DNA of 6,102 bases from Candidatus Giovannonibacteria bacterium RIFCSPHIGHO2_02_43_16 (GCA_001778545.1 MFHJ01000010.1:1-6102); one strand, 5' to 3'. Shown: positions 1-5,795, counted from the first letter of the stretch. The notes: generated by a model from the letters alone, not told the origin. Numbers and translations: made by a program.

Positions 1-748
1 CGGCGATTTTTTTCGCTACTTCTATGACGTGGCTAGGCTCGTTGCGTTTTCCTCGGCATGGAACCGGGGCGACATATGGGGCATCTGTTTCTAGTAAAAT
101 TCTGTCGAGTGGAATATAGCTGATTAATTTTTCATACTCGCGGGCAAATGTTATAACGCCACCGAAGGAAAAAGAAAAGCCGAGATCCATGAGTTTTGCC
201 GCATCTTCTTTGCTTCCTGAAAAGAAATGAACAACCCCAGGCTTATCCGCCAGAGAGGAACGATAAGAAAATAAAATATTGATGAGATCCGAAAAAGCCT
301 CTCGGCAATGGATCATGAGGGGTTTTTTTATATCGCGTGAAAGTTCAATATGCTTTACAAAAACCTTCTCTTGCTTCTTTTTCGTCCCTTCGTCCAAGCG
401 ATAATAATCCAGTCCGCATTCCCCAATCGCGACAACCTTGGGTTCTTGGGCCAGATTTCTATAAAACTCATAGTCAAATGTTTCTTCTCTGCTTTCAAAA
501 GCACCGCTCCCGCCGATTTCTTGTTCATCGTGAAAAGATTTTAAAGTATGGATCGGATGCAATCCGACAGTCGCCCAAACGCCTGTTTCGTATTTTTTCG
601 CCAGATCAATTGCTGTTTGCGACGTATCGCGCTGTGTCCCTATATTTATCATCGAGATTCCGGAATCAAGCGCGCGCCTAATTACCTCCTCTTTGTCGTC
701 CTTGAAAGCCGCAAATTGGACGTGTGTATGTACATCAAATAACTTCAT
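1..748 (-). CDS. tatD: TatD-family metal-dependent hydrolase (3'->5' DNase type), C-terminus cut by window edge
   Basis: The minus frame from the ATG at 748 is open to base 1 and gives 249 residues without a stop. It matches the TatD family, TIM-barrel metal-dependent hydrolases. Characterised members are cytoplasmic Mg-dependent 3'->5' exonucleases or D-aminoacyl-tRNA deacylases. Visible metal-site motifs in order are DVHTH (H7, H9), GLHP (H64), IGECGLD (E110), MIHCR (H147), VVHFFSG (H174) and LLETDAPY (D222). The family C-terminal signature RGKRNEPSHV follows at about 232-241. TatD proteins usually have 255-265 residues, so roughly 10-15 are missing. The start is fixed by a 4-base ATGA overlap with the metG stop, and an AGGA lies six bases upstream, so translation is probably coupled to metG. 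The metG-tatD order is common in bacteria, often followed by ksgA, which would lie outside the window. The family is secure, but the exact substrate is not shown by sequence. Confidence 0.96.
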   Translation of the reverse strand, partial: MKLFDVHTHVQFAAFKDDKEEVIRRALDSGISMINIGTQRDTSQTAIDLAKKYETGVWATVGLHPIHTLKSFHDEQEIGGSGAFESREETFDYEFYRNLAQEPKVVAIGECGLDYYRLDEGTKKKQEKVFVKHIELSRDIKKPLMIHCREAFSDLINILFSYRSSLADKPGVVHFFSGSKEDAAKLMDLGFSFSFGGVITFAREYEKLISYIPLDRILLETDAPYVAPVPCRGKRNEPSHVIEVAKKIA

Positions 749-2277
749 TTTTCGATCCTGGGGAAAAGCGCTTTGTGCTCTTTTGCCTTAAAACTATCCC
801 ATTTAGGTTTAATTTTCTCCGAAATTCCGAAAATATCGAATATTTTATCGGATGTTTCCGGCAAGAAAGGAGCGAGAAGCCATGCAAGCCCGACAGCGCC
901 ATAACATAAATTCCACAAAATTACCCGAGCTTTTTCCTTATCCTTTTTTACCAGCTTAAAAGGCTCGTGAACTTGAACATAGACGTCGAGCTCTTTTAAG
1001 AGATTGAAAACTTTGTCTATTGCTTTAGTGAGTTCAAATTTTTCCATGTCTTCTTTATACTCTTTGGCTATTATTTCTTTCACAAAATATTCTAGCGCGA
1101 CGTATTCCGAACCTCCTCTCTTCAGCGCCACTTTTAGCAAATCTTCATCGCTCGGCCTCGCGATTCCCTCTGGAAAATAATTCCTGACCATGGTTGATAC
1201 GCGCTGGATATAGTTCCCAAGCCCGTTTACCAAGTTCCCTTCGTAGGCGAAAGCAAATTTGTCCTCGGTAAAATCCCCGTCGCCGAAAGTCGGCATTTCT
1301 CTAGCAAACCAGTAACGAAGCGCGTCTGTGCCATATCGCCCAACTACTTCAATTGGATCTACAACATTGCCCAAACTTTTTGACATTTTTCGTCCGCCGC
1401 TTTCAATAAAGCCGTGTATCAAAATTTGTTTCGAATTCGGGAGTCCGGCTGACATCAGCATCGCCTGCCACATTGCTGCCTGTTGACGCAAATTGTCTTT
1501 CCCGGCAATCTGCATGCCGGGCCAAAAATCTTTAAACTTCTTTTCATTCTCCGGCCAGCCCAAAGTCGAAATATAATTTATGAGCGCATCAAACCATACA
1601 TACATTACGTGCTCCTCATCCCCTAGCACAGGCACTCCCCACGGCATTTTCTCGCGCTTGCGCGTAACGCTGAAATCCTGAAGACCAGAAGATACAAAAT
1701 TGCGAATTTCATTCATCCGAAATTTTGGCAGAACGAAATCAGGCCTGGTTGAATATAATTCAATTAGTTTTTCCTGATATTTCGACCAGCGAAAAAAATA
1801 GTTCTCTTCGTCTATAGTCTCGATTTCTAAATTGGGATGCGTAAGACACCGGCCGTTTTCATCAAGTTCTGATGTTGTTTTTTCGAGTTCGCATCCGACG
1901 CAATATCTTACAGAATAAAGTTTTTTATATATATCTCCTGAAGCTGAGCAGCGATTCCAAAATTCCTGGGCTGCTTTTTTGTGATGGGGATCGGTTGTCC
2001 TGATAAAATTCGTGTAACTTGCGTTTAGGGCGGTTTTCAGGGATTCAAAACGTTTGACATATTCATCGACATAATCTTTCGGGTCTTTGTTTTCTCTCAA
2101 GGCATTCCGATAAATCTTCATTCCGTGTTCATCAGTTCCAGTATTAAAAGCTACTTCGTCTCCTAAAAATCGATGGTAGCGCGCGATTATATCCGCCTGC
2201 ACGAGTTCCAGGGCAAAACCGATATGCGGTGGCGCATTTACGTATGGCAGCGTCGTTGTGATATAAAATTTAGCCAT
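745..2277 (-). CDS. metG: Methionyl-tRNA synthetase, short form without C-terminal tRNA-binding domain
   Basis: This is a cytoplasmic class Ia synthetase of 510 residues that charges tRNA-Met. The Rossmann fold starts with PYVNAPPHIGF, and the HIGH signature is H18-I-G-F21, with Phe replacing the last His. The connective-peptide zinc knuckle appears as CVGC (C126, C129) and CLTH (C144, H147), a Cys3His set. WFDA lies at 228-231 and HGFIESGGRKMSKS carries KMSKS at 297-301. The helical anticodon-binding domain follows from about 340, with NGLGNYIQR (N355 and R359, equivalent to the E. coli anticodon-reading Asn391/Arg395 region). The position aligned with E. coli Trp461 appears to be Phe440 (HEPFKL). 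No EMAPII-like C-terminal domain is present. The ATG follows the TAG stop of the upstream membrane-protein gene with no gap and no clear SD, suggesting reinitiation. The gene ends TGA inside the tatD start. Confidence 0.98.
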   Translation of the reverse strand: MAKFYITTTLPYVNAPPHIGFALELVQADIIARYHRFLGDEVAFNTGTDEHGMKIYRNALRENKDPKDYVDEYVKRFESLKTALNASYTNFIRTTDPHHKKAAQEFWNRCSASGDIYKKLYSVRYCVGCELEKTTSELDENGRCLTHPNLEIETIDEENYFFRWSKYQEKLIELYSTRPDFVLPKFRMNEIRNFVSSGLQDFSVTRKREKMPWGVPVLGDEEHVMYVWFDALINYISTLGWPENEKKFKDFWPGMQIAGKDNLRQQAAMWQAMLMSAGLPNSKQILIHGFIESGGRKMSKSLGNVVDPIEVVGRYGTDALRYWFAREMPTFGDGDFTEDKFAFAYEGNLVNGLGNYIQRVSTMVRNYFPEGIARPSDEDLLKVALKRGGSEYVALEYFVKEIIAKEYKEDMEKFELTKAIDKVFNLLKELDVYVQVHEPFKLVKKDKEKARVILWNLCYGAVGLAWLLAPFLPETSDKIFDIFGISEKIKPKWDSFKAKEHKALFPRIEK

Positions 2278-3312
2278 CTAGAATTCTATCTGTTTTCGCC
2301 GGGCAAAGTCGTTGACAAATTCCACGAGCACAGTTGCTACTGGTACCGCAAGCATTATTCCAAAAAATCCGGCAAGTACACCGCCGATAAAAATCGACAA
2401 AATAACCAGAAGCGGCGGGATGCCTATGGTCTTACGCACAACCAACGGATAGATAAGATGATTTTCAAATTGCTGGATAATGATATATAAAATCAGGACG
2501 GCAAGGCCTAGAATAGGTTTTTGAGTAAATGCGACTCCGATCGCCGGCACCGCGGATATAATCGGCCCGAACACCGGAATTATCTCCAAAATTCCTGAAA
2601 GGATCGCGAGCAGGAGCGCGTATTTAACTCCGAGAATCGTAAGGCCCAAATAAGCCAAAACGCCGACCAATACGCCCAAAAGCAGCTGGCCTTGGAACCA
2701 AAATCCGATTTTCCTGCGTGAACGGTTCCACAAATCAAGAGCGTATCCTTCATATTCCTTTGGCGTAACTACTTTCAGAAAATTCTCAATGCCGCGCTCC
2801 TCGACAGATAAATAAAACGAAATTACTATTATCATTATGAAAGAAACGGCTCCTCCGAATATTTTCGCGATTCCGGCCAAAAGCCCGGACGTACTTTCAA
2901 ACGAATAATCCCTGAAATTCAAAATAACGTCCCTTAATATATTATTGAAGCTCTTCGGCAATTCCGGGAGAAAAGAAAGAATATTGGTTGGCTCAAACGT
3001 CTCTATATTGTCCGGGAGATCCGTCAAAAATCCAGCCATCTCAGAGACAAGCGGAGGCAAAACGAGATAAAAAATCAAGCCGAAAATCGTGAACGCGGCT
3101 AAATAAACTAAGATAACCGCGAGGACTCTCGGAACCCTGTAAGCGGAGAGCCAGCGCGCCGCTGGTTCGACCGAAGACGCTATTACTATCGAGGCTAATA
3201 AAACCCCGATTACTCCTCGGAGCTCGAAAACAAGCCAAGCTAAAAAAACAAAAAGTGAAACTTTTATTAGGGAGGCGATCGAAATATCTATCGTTAATTT
3301 TTCGCTATTCAT
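2278..3312 (-). CDS. AI-2E family transporter (PF01594-type integral membrane protein)
   Basis: This 344-residue polytopic membrane protein belongs to the AI-2E (TqsA/PerM/YdiK) family. Hydrophobic segments lie at about 13-30, 32-47, 63-86, 152-170, 208-228, 230-247, 250-262, 266-281 and 300-330. The less hydrophobic stretch at 88-145 is the extra-membrane region typical of the family. The two signatures are clear: ILEIIPVFGPIISAVPA at 241-257, and QQFENHLIYPLVVRKTIG at 280-297 followed by PPLL. Known members export autoinducer-2 or act as Na+/H+ antiporters, and many have no assigned substrate. Nothing here points to one, and no luxS is visible. The ATG immediately follows the TAA of the M16 peptidase gene, and the stop immediately precedes metG. 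There is no SD upstream, only A/T-rich sequence, so it depends on translational coupling or SD-independent initiation. Confidence 0.93.
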   Translation of the reverse strand: MNSEKLTIDISIASLIKVSLFVFLAWLVFELRGVIGVLLASIVIASSVEPAARWLSAYRVPRVLAVILVYLAAFTIFGLIFYLVLPPLVSEMAGFLTDLPDNIETFEPTNILSFLPELPKSFNNILRDVILNFRDYSFESTSGLLAGIAKIFGGAVSFIMIIVISFYLSVEERGIENFLKVVTPKEYEGYALDLWNRSRRKIGFWFQGQLLLGVLVGVLAYLGLTILGVKYALLLAILSGILEIIPVFGPIISAVPAIGVAFTQKPILGLAVLILYIIIQQFENHLIYPLVVRKTIGIPPLLVILSIFIGGVLAGFFGIMLAVPVATVLVEFVNDFARRKQIEF

Positions 3313-4584
3313 TTATATTTTCGCTAATATTTTTTCAAACGGCTTTGCATTATCATCGGGAGTTATGGCCGCGAGATTAATTTTCGCCGGAGAGAAAATA
3401 TCCTTAGCTACACCCATAATATCACTTCTCCTGACTTTCTCAATTTTGGACAGAACTTCCTCGGGAGTTAGTATTTTTTTATAAAAAAGTTCCTGCGAGG
3501 CCAAATACATCGCCACTTCATCGGACGATTCGAAAGCCAAGCCCATGGAGCCTCTAATATATTCTTTGGCAAATTTAATTTCTTGCCTAGAAACCCCTTT
3601 TTTCCTGGCGCCAGATAAAATCTGGACAATTTTTTCTGAAACTTTCTGCAAAGTCCCGTGCGGGATTCCGGCGGAAGCGATCATATACCCCGCGTCCGTG
3701 TACTGTTCGACTGATGATCGAACATAATAGGCAAGACCGAGTTTCTCCCTTAGCTCCGTAAATAGGCGCGACGACCAATTTCCTCCGATTATCGTGTTTA
3801 GGACCGTGAGCGGGTATCTTCTCTCGTCATACATATCGTAAGAGCGTACGCCGAGGCGTATATGGGTTTGATCGACGTCTTTCTTTTTTAATTTAACCTG
3901 GGGTCTTGTTTGCGATTCCTCCACTTTAAGTTTCTCCAATTTTTCCCCCTGCGGCATTTTTAAAAAAATCTTTCCAATTTTCTTAAACACGCGGTCTTGA
4001 TCAATATTTCCAGCCACGGCGATCACGGCGTTAGAAGAAAGATAATGGCTTGTTTTATAATTAATAATGTCTCTTCGGGTTATATTTTTTACAGTTCCAG
4101 GATACCCGCCCGTCATCCATCCCGCGGGCTGGTCGCCATAAAGCAAATCCTCAAAAATTTCGTAAGCCTGCCTCTGTGGATTATCTTCGTACATCGAAAG
4201 TTCCTGTAAAATTACCCCTCTCTCCTTCTCGATTTCTTGGGCTTTGAAAAGCGGCTCGAGTAATATGTCGGAAACGATATCGAGAGCCACGTCGAAATGT
4301 TTTGCGGCGGCTTTCACGTAGTACCCCGTATATTCCTTTGAAGTAAACGCGTTTGATTCCGCTCCCAGGCGATCCAATTCCAAATTAACCTGTCCAGCTT
4401 TTGGGCGATGCTTTGTTCCCTTGAAAAAAAGATGCTCCAAAAAATGGGAAATACCGTTTAATTTTTTTATTTCATATTTAGAGCCAGTGCCGAAAAGCGC
4501 AAGAAGCGTCATCGCCTGCGTATCTCTCATCGGCGCCACTACCGCCCGGAGTCCGTTCTTGAAAGTTTTCTTTTGAAACTGCAT
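3313..4584 (-). CDS. M16B family zinc metallopeptidase (pitrilysin/MPP-like), single-chain form
   Basis: From the chosen ATG the product has 423 residues, the usual size of bacterial M16B peptidases, which work as homodimers on short or unfolded polypeptides. The inverted zinc motif is HFLEH (H47, E50, H51), and the third ligand is E128 in ERGVILQE. E121 matches the accessory glutamate seven residues earlier, as in pitrilysin. The second, inactive-fold half begins around 230 and carries NWSSRLFTELREKLGLAYYV (270-289), a hallmark of the family. No signal peptide or membrane segment is seen, so it is probably cytoplasmic. The frame could extend upstream to ATGs at 4608 or 4626. Those starts lie in the U-tract and stem of the terminator for the preceding gene, and typical family N-termini begin at MQFQKKTFKNGL. 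No SD precedes 4584, but an extended -10 does. It leads an operon with the AI-2E protein, metG and tatD. Confidence 0.93.
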   Translation of the reverse strand: MQFQKKTFKNGLRAVVAPMRDTQAMTLLALFGTGSKYEIKKLNGISHFLEHLFFKGTKHRPKAGQVNLELDRLGAESNAFTSKEYTGYYVKAAAKHFDVALDIVSDILLEPLFKAQEIEKERGVILQELSMYEDNPQRQAYEIFEDLLYGDQPAGWMTGGYPGTVKNITRRDIINYKTSHYLSSNAVIAVAGNIDQDRVFKKIGKIFLKMPQGEKLEKLKVEESQTRPQVKLKKKDVDQTHIRLGVRSYDMYDERRYPLTVLNTIIGGNWSSRLFTELREKLGLAYYVRSSVEQYTDAGYMIASAGIPHGTLQKVSEKIVQILSGARKKGVSRQEIKFAKEYIRGSMGLAFESSDEVAMYLASQELFYKKILTPEEVLSKIEKVRRSDIMGVAKDIFSPAKINLAAITPDDNAKPFEKILAKI

Positions 4585-4590
4585 TGGGAA

Positions 4591-4599
4591 ATAATAACA
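4591..4599 (-). promoter_or_regulatory. Candidate extended -10 promoter for the M16-metG-tatD operon, probably leaderless
   Basis: On the minus strand TGT-TATTAT gives a TGn extended -10 with a 5/6 match to TATAAT. The hexamer ends six bases before the M16 ATG at 4584, so the expected transcription start falls on or next to the A of ATG. The window 17 bases further upstream (4614-4619, GTTTCT) is not a good -35, which is tolerable for an extended -10. There is no SD, consistent with a leaderless mRNA. The element begins about ten bases after the terminator U-tract, so it is the only obvious way to restart transcription here. This is inferred from sequence alone. Confidence 0.5.
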
Positions 4600-4608
4600 T
4601 ATTTTCAT

Positions 4609-4650
4609 AAAAAAGAAACCCCGCACCCGATCACAGATCAGGTGCGAGGC
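4609..4650 (-). terminator. Strong intrinsic (Rho-independent) terminator of the winged-helix gene
   Basis: On the minus strand, CCUCGCACCUGAUC (4649-4636) pairs with GAUCGGGUGCGGGG (4632-4619). This gives a 14-bp stem with two G-U pairs and a three-base UGU loop. It is followed by UUUCUUUUUU (4618-4609). The hairpin begins 25 bases after the TAA of the preceding gene. The complementary direction has no U-tract, so it acts for minus-strand transcription only. Confidence 0.9.
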
Positions 4651-4674
4651 GGAAATAATTACTTAGAAAAAGCG

Positions 4675-5616
4675 TTAAGGCGCCTTTCCCTTTAGTTCCC
4701 CCAGTTCCTCAATGATGTGAGTGATGCTACCGAACCAAGGAGCAAAGTTTTCCAGGCGTTCTAGCCCGTCACTGATAAGTTGATTACTTTCTTTGTCCAT
4801 CTCGGCAGCATTTTTTCTCATCTCTGCCGCGGCTTTGTGCTTAATAATCCCCTGCCTGATCGAAGCAAGGATCTCTAGAAATGCTTCCGAACCCGAGCCT
4901 TTCGCACCGTCCCCAGTTATCTCTTCTGCTTTACCATCTCTTTTAAAATCGCGGCTGTCGTCTTTTCGGCTCGGCTCTAAAACTGGAACCGAATTTGGAG
5001 TGACAGCCGACCAAACATACGGCTTTGCGGTCTTGTCCGACTTGATAAGCCCCCGCTCAGCCATTGTGCGCATGTGGCTACCCACGCAGGGCTGAGAAAG
5101 ACCACTTTTCTTTATGACCTCTTCTACAGTTATTCTTCTGCCGTTCTTTGTTAATTCCAAGACGGTTTCTTTCACCTTTTTAAAAGCGTTCTCCCTTCTT
5201 CCACTCTTTCTCATATCAGTTTCCCCTTTCTGATCAGGATCTCGATTGTCAGCGCAAACCTCCGCTACCTCGTCCGCCTCTCTAATATCTGACGGCTCGA
5301 TACTTTCTGAGGAATAACCGTTTTCTCCCTGGAGATTAATGATTTCCTTCCAAACATCTCTGGCTACGCGCCCAGAAAGTTTCGCGGTTGCTTTATACTT
5401 GGCGGGGGATTTTTCTTCTTTGTTCTCAATATAACCCCGCATCTCAAGGACTTTGAGCGCTCTCGAGACGCGGTCGGAAAGAAAACCATTACTCTTCTCG
5501 ACCATCTCTGCGGTCAGTTCCGTATAAGCGCCGTTGTCAAGAAAATGCGAAACAATGGCGCCAAAACAATTATACTCGACATCATCAGTTCTTAGTTTAG
5601 GAGTTGTAAATTCCAT
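4675..5616 (-). CDS. Putative DNA-binding protein with two winged-helix domains and a helical C-terminal tail; function unknown
   Basis: I do not recognise a named family for this 313-residue protein. The N-terminal part (about 13-80) reads as a winged helix. A first helix (15-28) is followed by a turn-helix (36-61) containing FLSDRVSRALKVLEMRGYI and then a basic wing around KSPAKYKATAKL. A second winged helix spans about 143-203, with ITVEEVIKKSGLSQPCVGSH as the HTH core, then MAERGLIKSDK and YVW closing the wing. The two are joined by an acidic linker (95-135), and a charged low-complexity linker (213-243) leads to a helical region (244-312) rich in Ala, Glu, Lys and Met that could oligomerise. 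The layout resembles MarR/IclR-type regulators, but no effector domain is seen. The start is well supported by AAGGAG eight bases upstream. It overlaps the small ORF in front and ends before a strong terminator. A transcriptional regulator is likely, but its targets are unknown. Confidence 0.82.
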   Translation of the reverse strand: MEFTTPKLRTDDVEYNCFGAIVSHFLDNGAYTELTAEMVEKSNGFLSDRVSRALKVLEMRGYIENKEEKSPAKYKATAKLSGRVARDVWKEIINLQGENGYSSESIEPSDIREADEVAEVCADNRDPDQKGETDMRKSGRRENAFKKVKETVLELTKNGRRITVEEVIKKSGLSQPCVGSHMRTMAERGLIKSDKTAKPYVWSAVTPNSVPVLEPSRKDDSRDFKRDGKAEEITGDGAKGSGSEAFLEILASIRQGIIKHKAAAEMRKNAAEMDKESNQLISDGLERLENFAPWFGSITHIIEELGELKGKAP

Positions 5617-5740
5617 CTTCTTTTCTCCTTTCCTTTGATTTTCCGCTTTGCCATTTAGAAAGCTCTCGATTCGACTCGAATGTCTTGAATAGCGCCTCCA
5701 TAAAATCTGAGAAGGAGGTTTTGGGTTGTAAATGATCCAT
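5597..5740 (-). CDS. Small ORF (47 residues), hypothetical protein or regulatory leader peptide
   Basis: This minus-strand ORF runs from ATG at 5740 to TAA at 5597-5599 and is too short for ordinary gene-calling cut-offs. It starts MDHLQPKTSFSDF, continues with a possible amphipathic helix (about 10-32, FMEALFKTFESNRELSKW), and ends in a basic segment (33-41, GKSKERRKE). No Cys, signal peptide or membrane segment is present, and I recognise no family. The best evidence for translation is the SD GGGGAGG just upstream and a promoter placed to start transcription about 20 bases before the ATG. It overlaps the start of the downstream winged-helix gene by 20 bases in another frame, so the two are probably co-expressed and coupled. 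It may encode a small partner of that regulator or merely be a translated leader. Sequence alone does not decide. Confidence 0.6.
   Translation of the reverse strand: MDHLQPKTSFSDFMEALFKTFESNRELSKWQSGKSKERRKEDGIYNS
5625..5630 (-). promoter_or_regulatory. Shine-Dalgarno site of the two-winged-helix gene
   Basis: AAGGAG lies eight bases before the ATG at 5616, which is near-ideal spacing and fixes that start. It sits inside the last codons of the overlapping small ORF, so ribosomes translating that ORF would pass through it. That layout is typical of translational coupling. Confidence 0.8.
5669..5681. repeat. 13-bp perfect inverted repeat (6-1-6), possible operator or chance palindrome
   Basis: ATTCGA-C-TCGAAT is a perfect palindrome about a single central base. 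It lies inside the small ORF, roughly 80-90 bases downstream of the predicted transcription start. TCGA occurs three times within 14 bases here (5667-5680). A winged-helix regulator encoded just downstream could use such a site for autoregulation, but the position inside a reading frame and the lack of a second copy make this weak. Confidence 0.35.
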
Positions 5741-5749
5741 AACGCCTCC
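5689..5749. repeat. Imperfect direct repeat of 11 bases, two copies 50 bases apart
   Basis: Plus-strand copies are ATAGCGCCTCC at 5689-5699 and ATAACGCCTCC at 5739-5749, a 10/11 match. The second copy covers the SD and start region of the small ORF, read on the minus strand as GGAGGCGTTAT. The other copy falls within the ORF as GGAGGCGCTAT. It could be a pair of binding sites or coincidence. Confidence 0.3.
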
Positions 5750-5751
5750 CC
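5745..5751 (-). promoter_or_regulatory. Shine-Dalgarno site of the small ORF
   Basis: GGGGAGG is a near-perfect anti-16S match. Four bases separate its last G from the ATG at 5740, or five counted from the GGAG core, so spacing is slightly tight but workable. Its presence is the main reason to accept the 47-codon ORF. Confidence 0.65.
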
Positions 5752-5766
5752 TTGTCGTTTTTCTTA

Positions 5767-5795
5767 AATCTAGAGCAATGTGCCCGCGATGTAAA
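5767..5795 (-). promoter_or_regulatory. Candidate sigma70-type promoter of the small ORF/winged-helix unit
   Basis: On the minus strand TTTACA (5795-5790, 5/6 to TTGACA) is followed by exactly 17 bases and then TAGATT (5772-5767, 4/6 to TATAAT). The predicted start is near 5760, leaving a leader of about 20 bases that includes the SD of the small ORF. It lies in the gap after the MFS gene stop. I saw no intrinsic terminator in that gap, so read-through from the MFS gene is also possible. Confidence 0.55.

Noticed and set aside
745..747. Possible recoding of UGA
   Set aside because: The metG frame ends at TGA at the expected length and in a standard ATGA overlap, and no gene in the window has an internal TGA, so the standard bacterial code fits.
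337..909. Several plus-strand ORFs of 61-114 codons
   Set aside because: They lie opposite tatD and the 3' part of metG, whose minus-strand frames carry full conserved motif sets. The plus-strand translations show no domain pattern.
2173..2490. Plus-strand ORF of 105 codons across the metG/AI-2E junction
   Set aside because: It runs antisense to two clear genes and its product has no recognisable motif, so it is a shadow of their codon pattern.
3041..3238. Minus-strand ORF of 65 codons within the AI-2E gene
   Set aside because: It is an alternate frame of a well-supported membrane-protein gene and its translation has no family features.
3545..4209. Plus- and minus-strand ORFs of 60-70 codons within the M16 gene
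   Set aside because: All overlap the M16 peptidase, which has an intact zinc site and typical length, and none has independent start signals.
4585..4626. Upstream starts for the M16 peptidase at 4626 or 4608
   Set aside because: Both lie within the terminator stem or U-tract of the preceding gene, and the added residues do not match the usual M16 N-terminus.
4793..5095. Plus-strand ORF of 100 codons opposite the winged-helix gene
   Set aside because: The N-terminus looks hydrophobic, but it mirrors Ala/Glu/Lys-rich helical codons on the other strand. It lacks an SD, and the minus frame has a strong SD, wing-helix patterns and a terminator.
5732..5767. Plus-strand mini-ORF of 11 codons preceded by AAGGAGG
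   Set aside because: The spacing from the SD-like run to ATG is about 13 bases, no plus-strand promoter is evident, and the SD-like run is explained as the complement of minus-strand codons.
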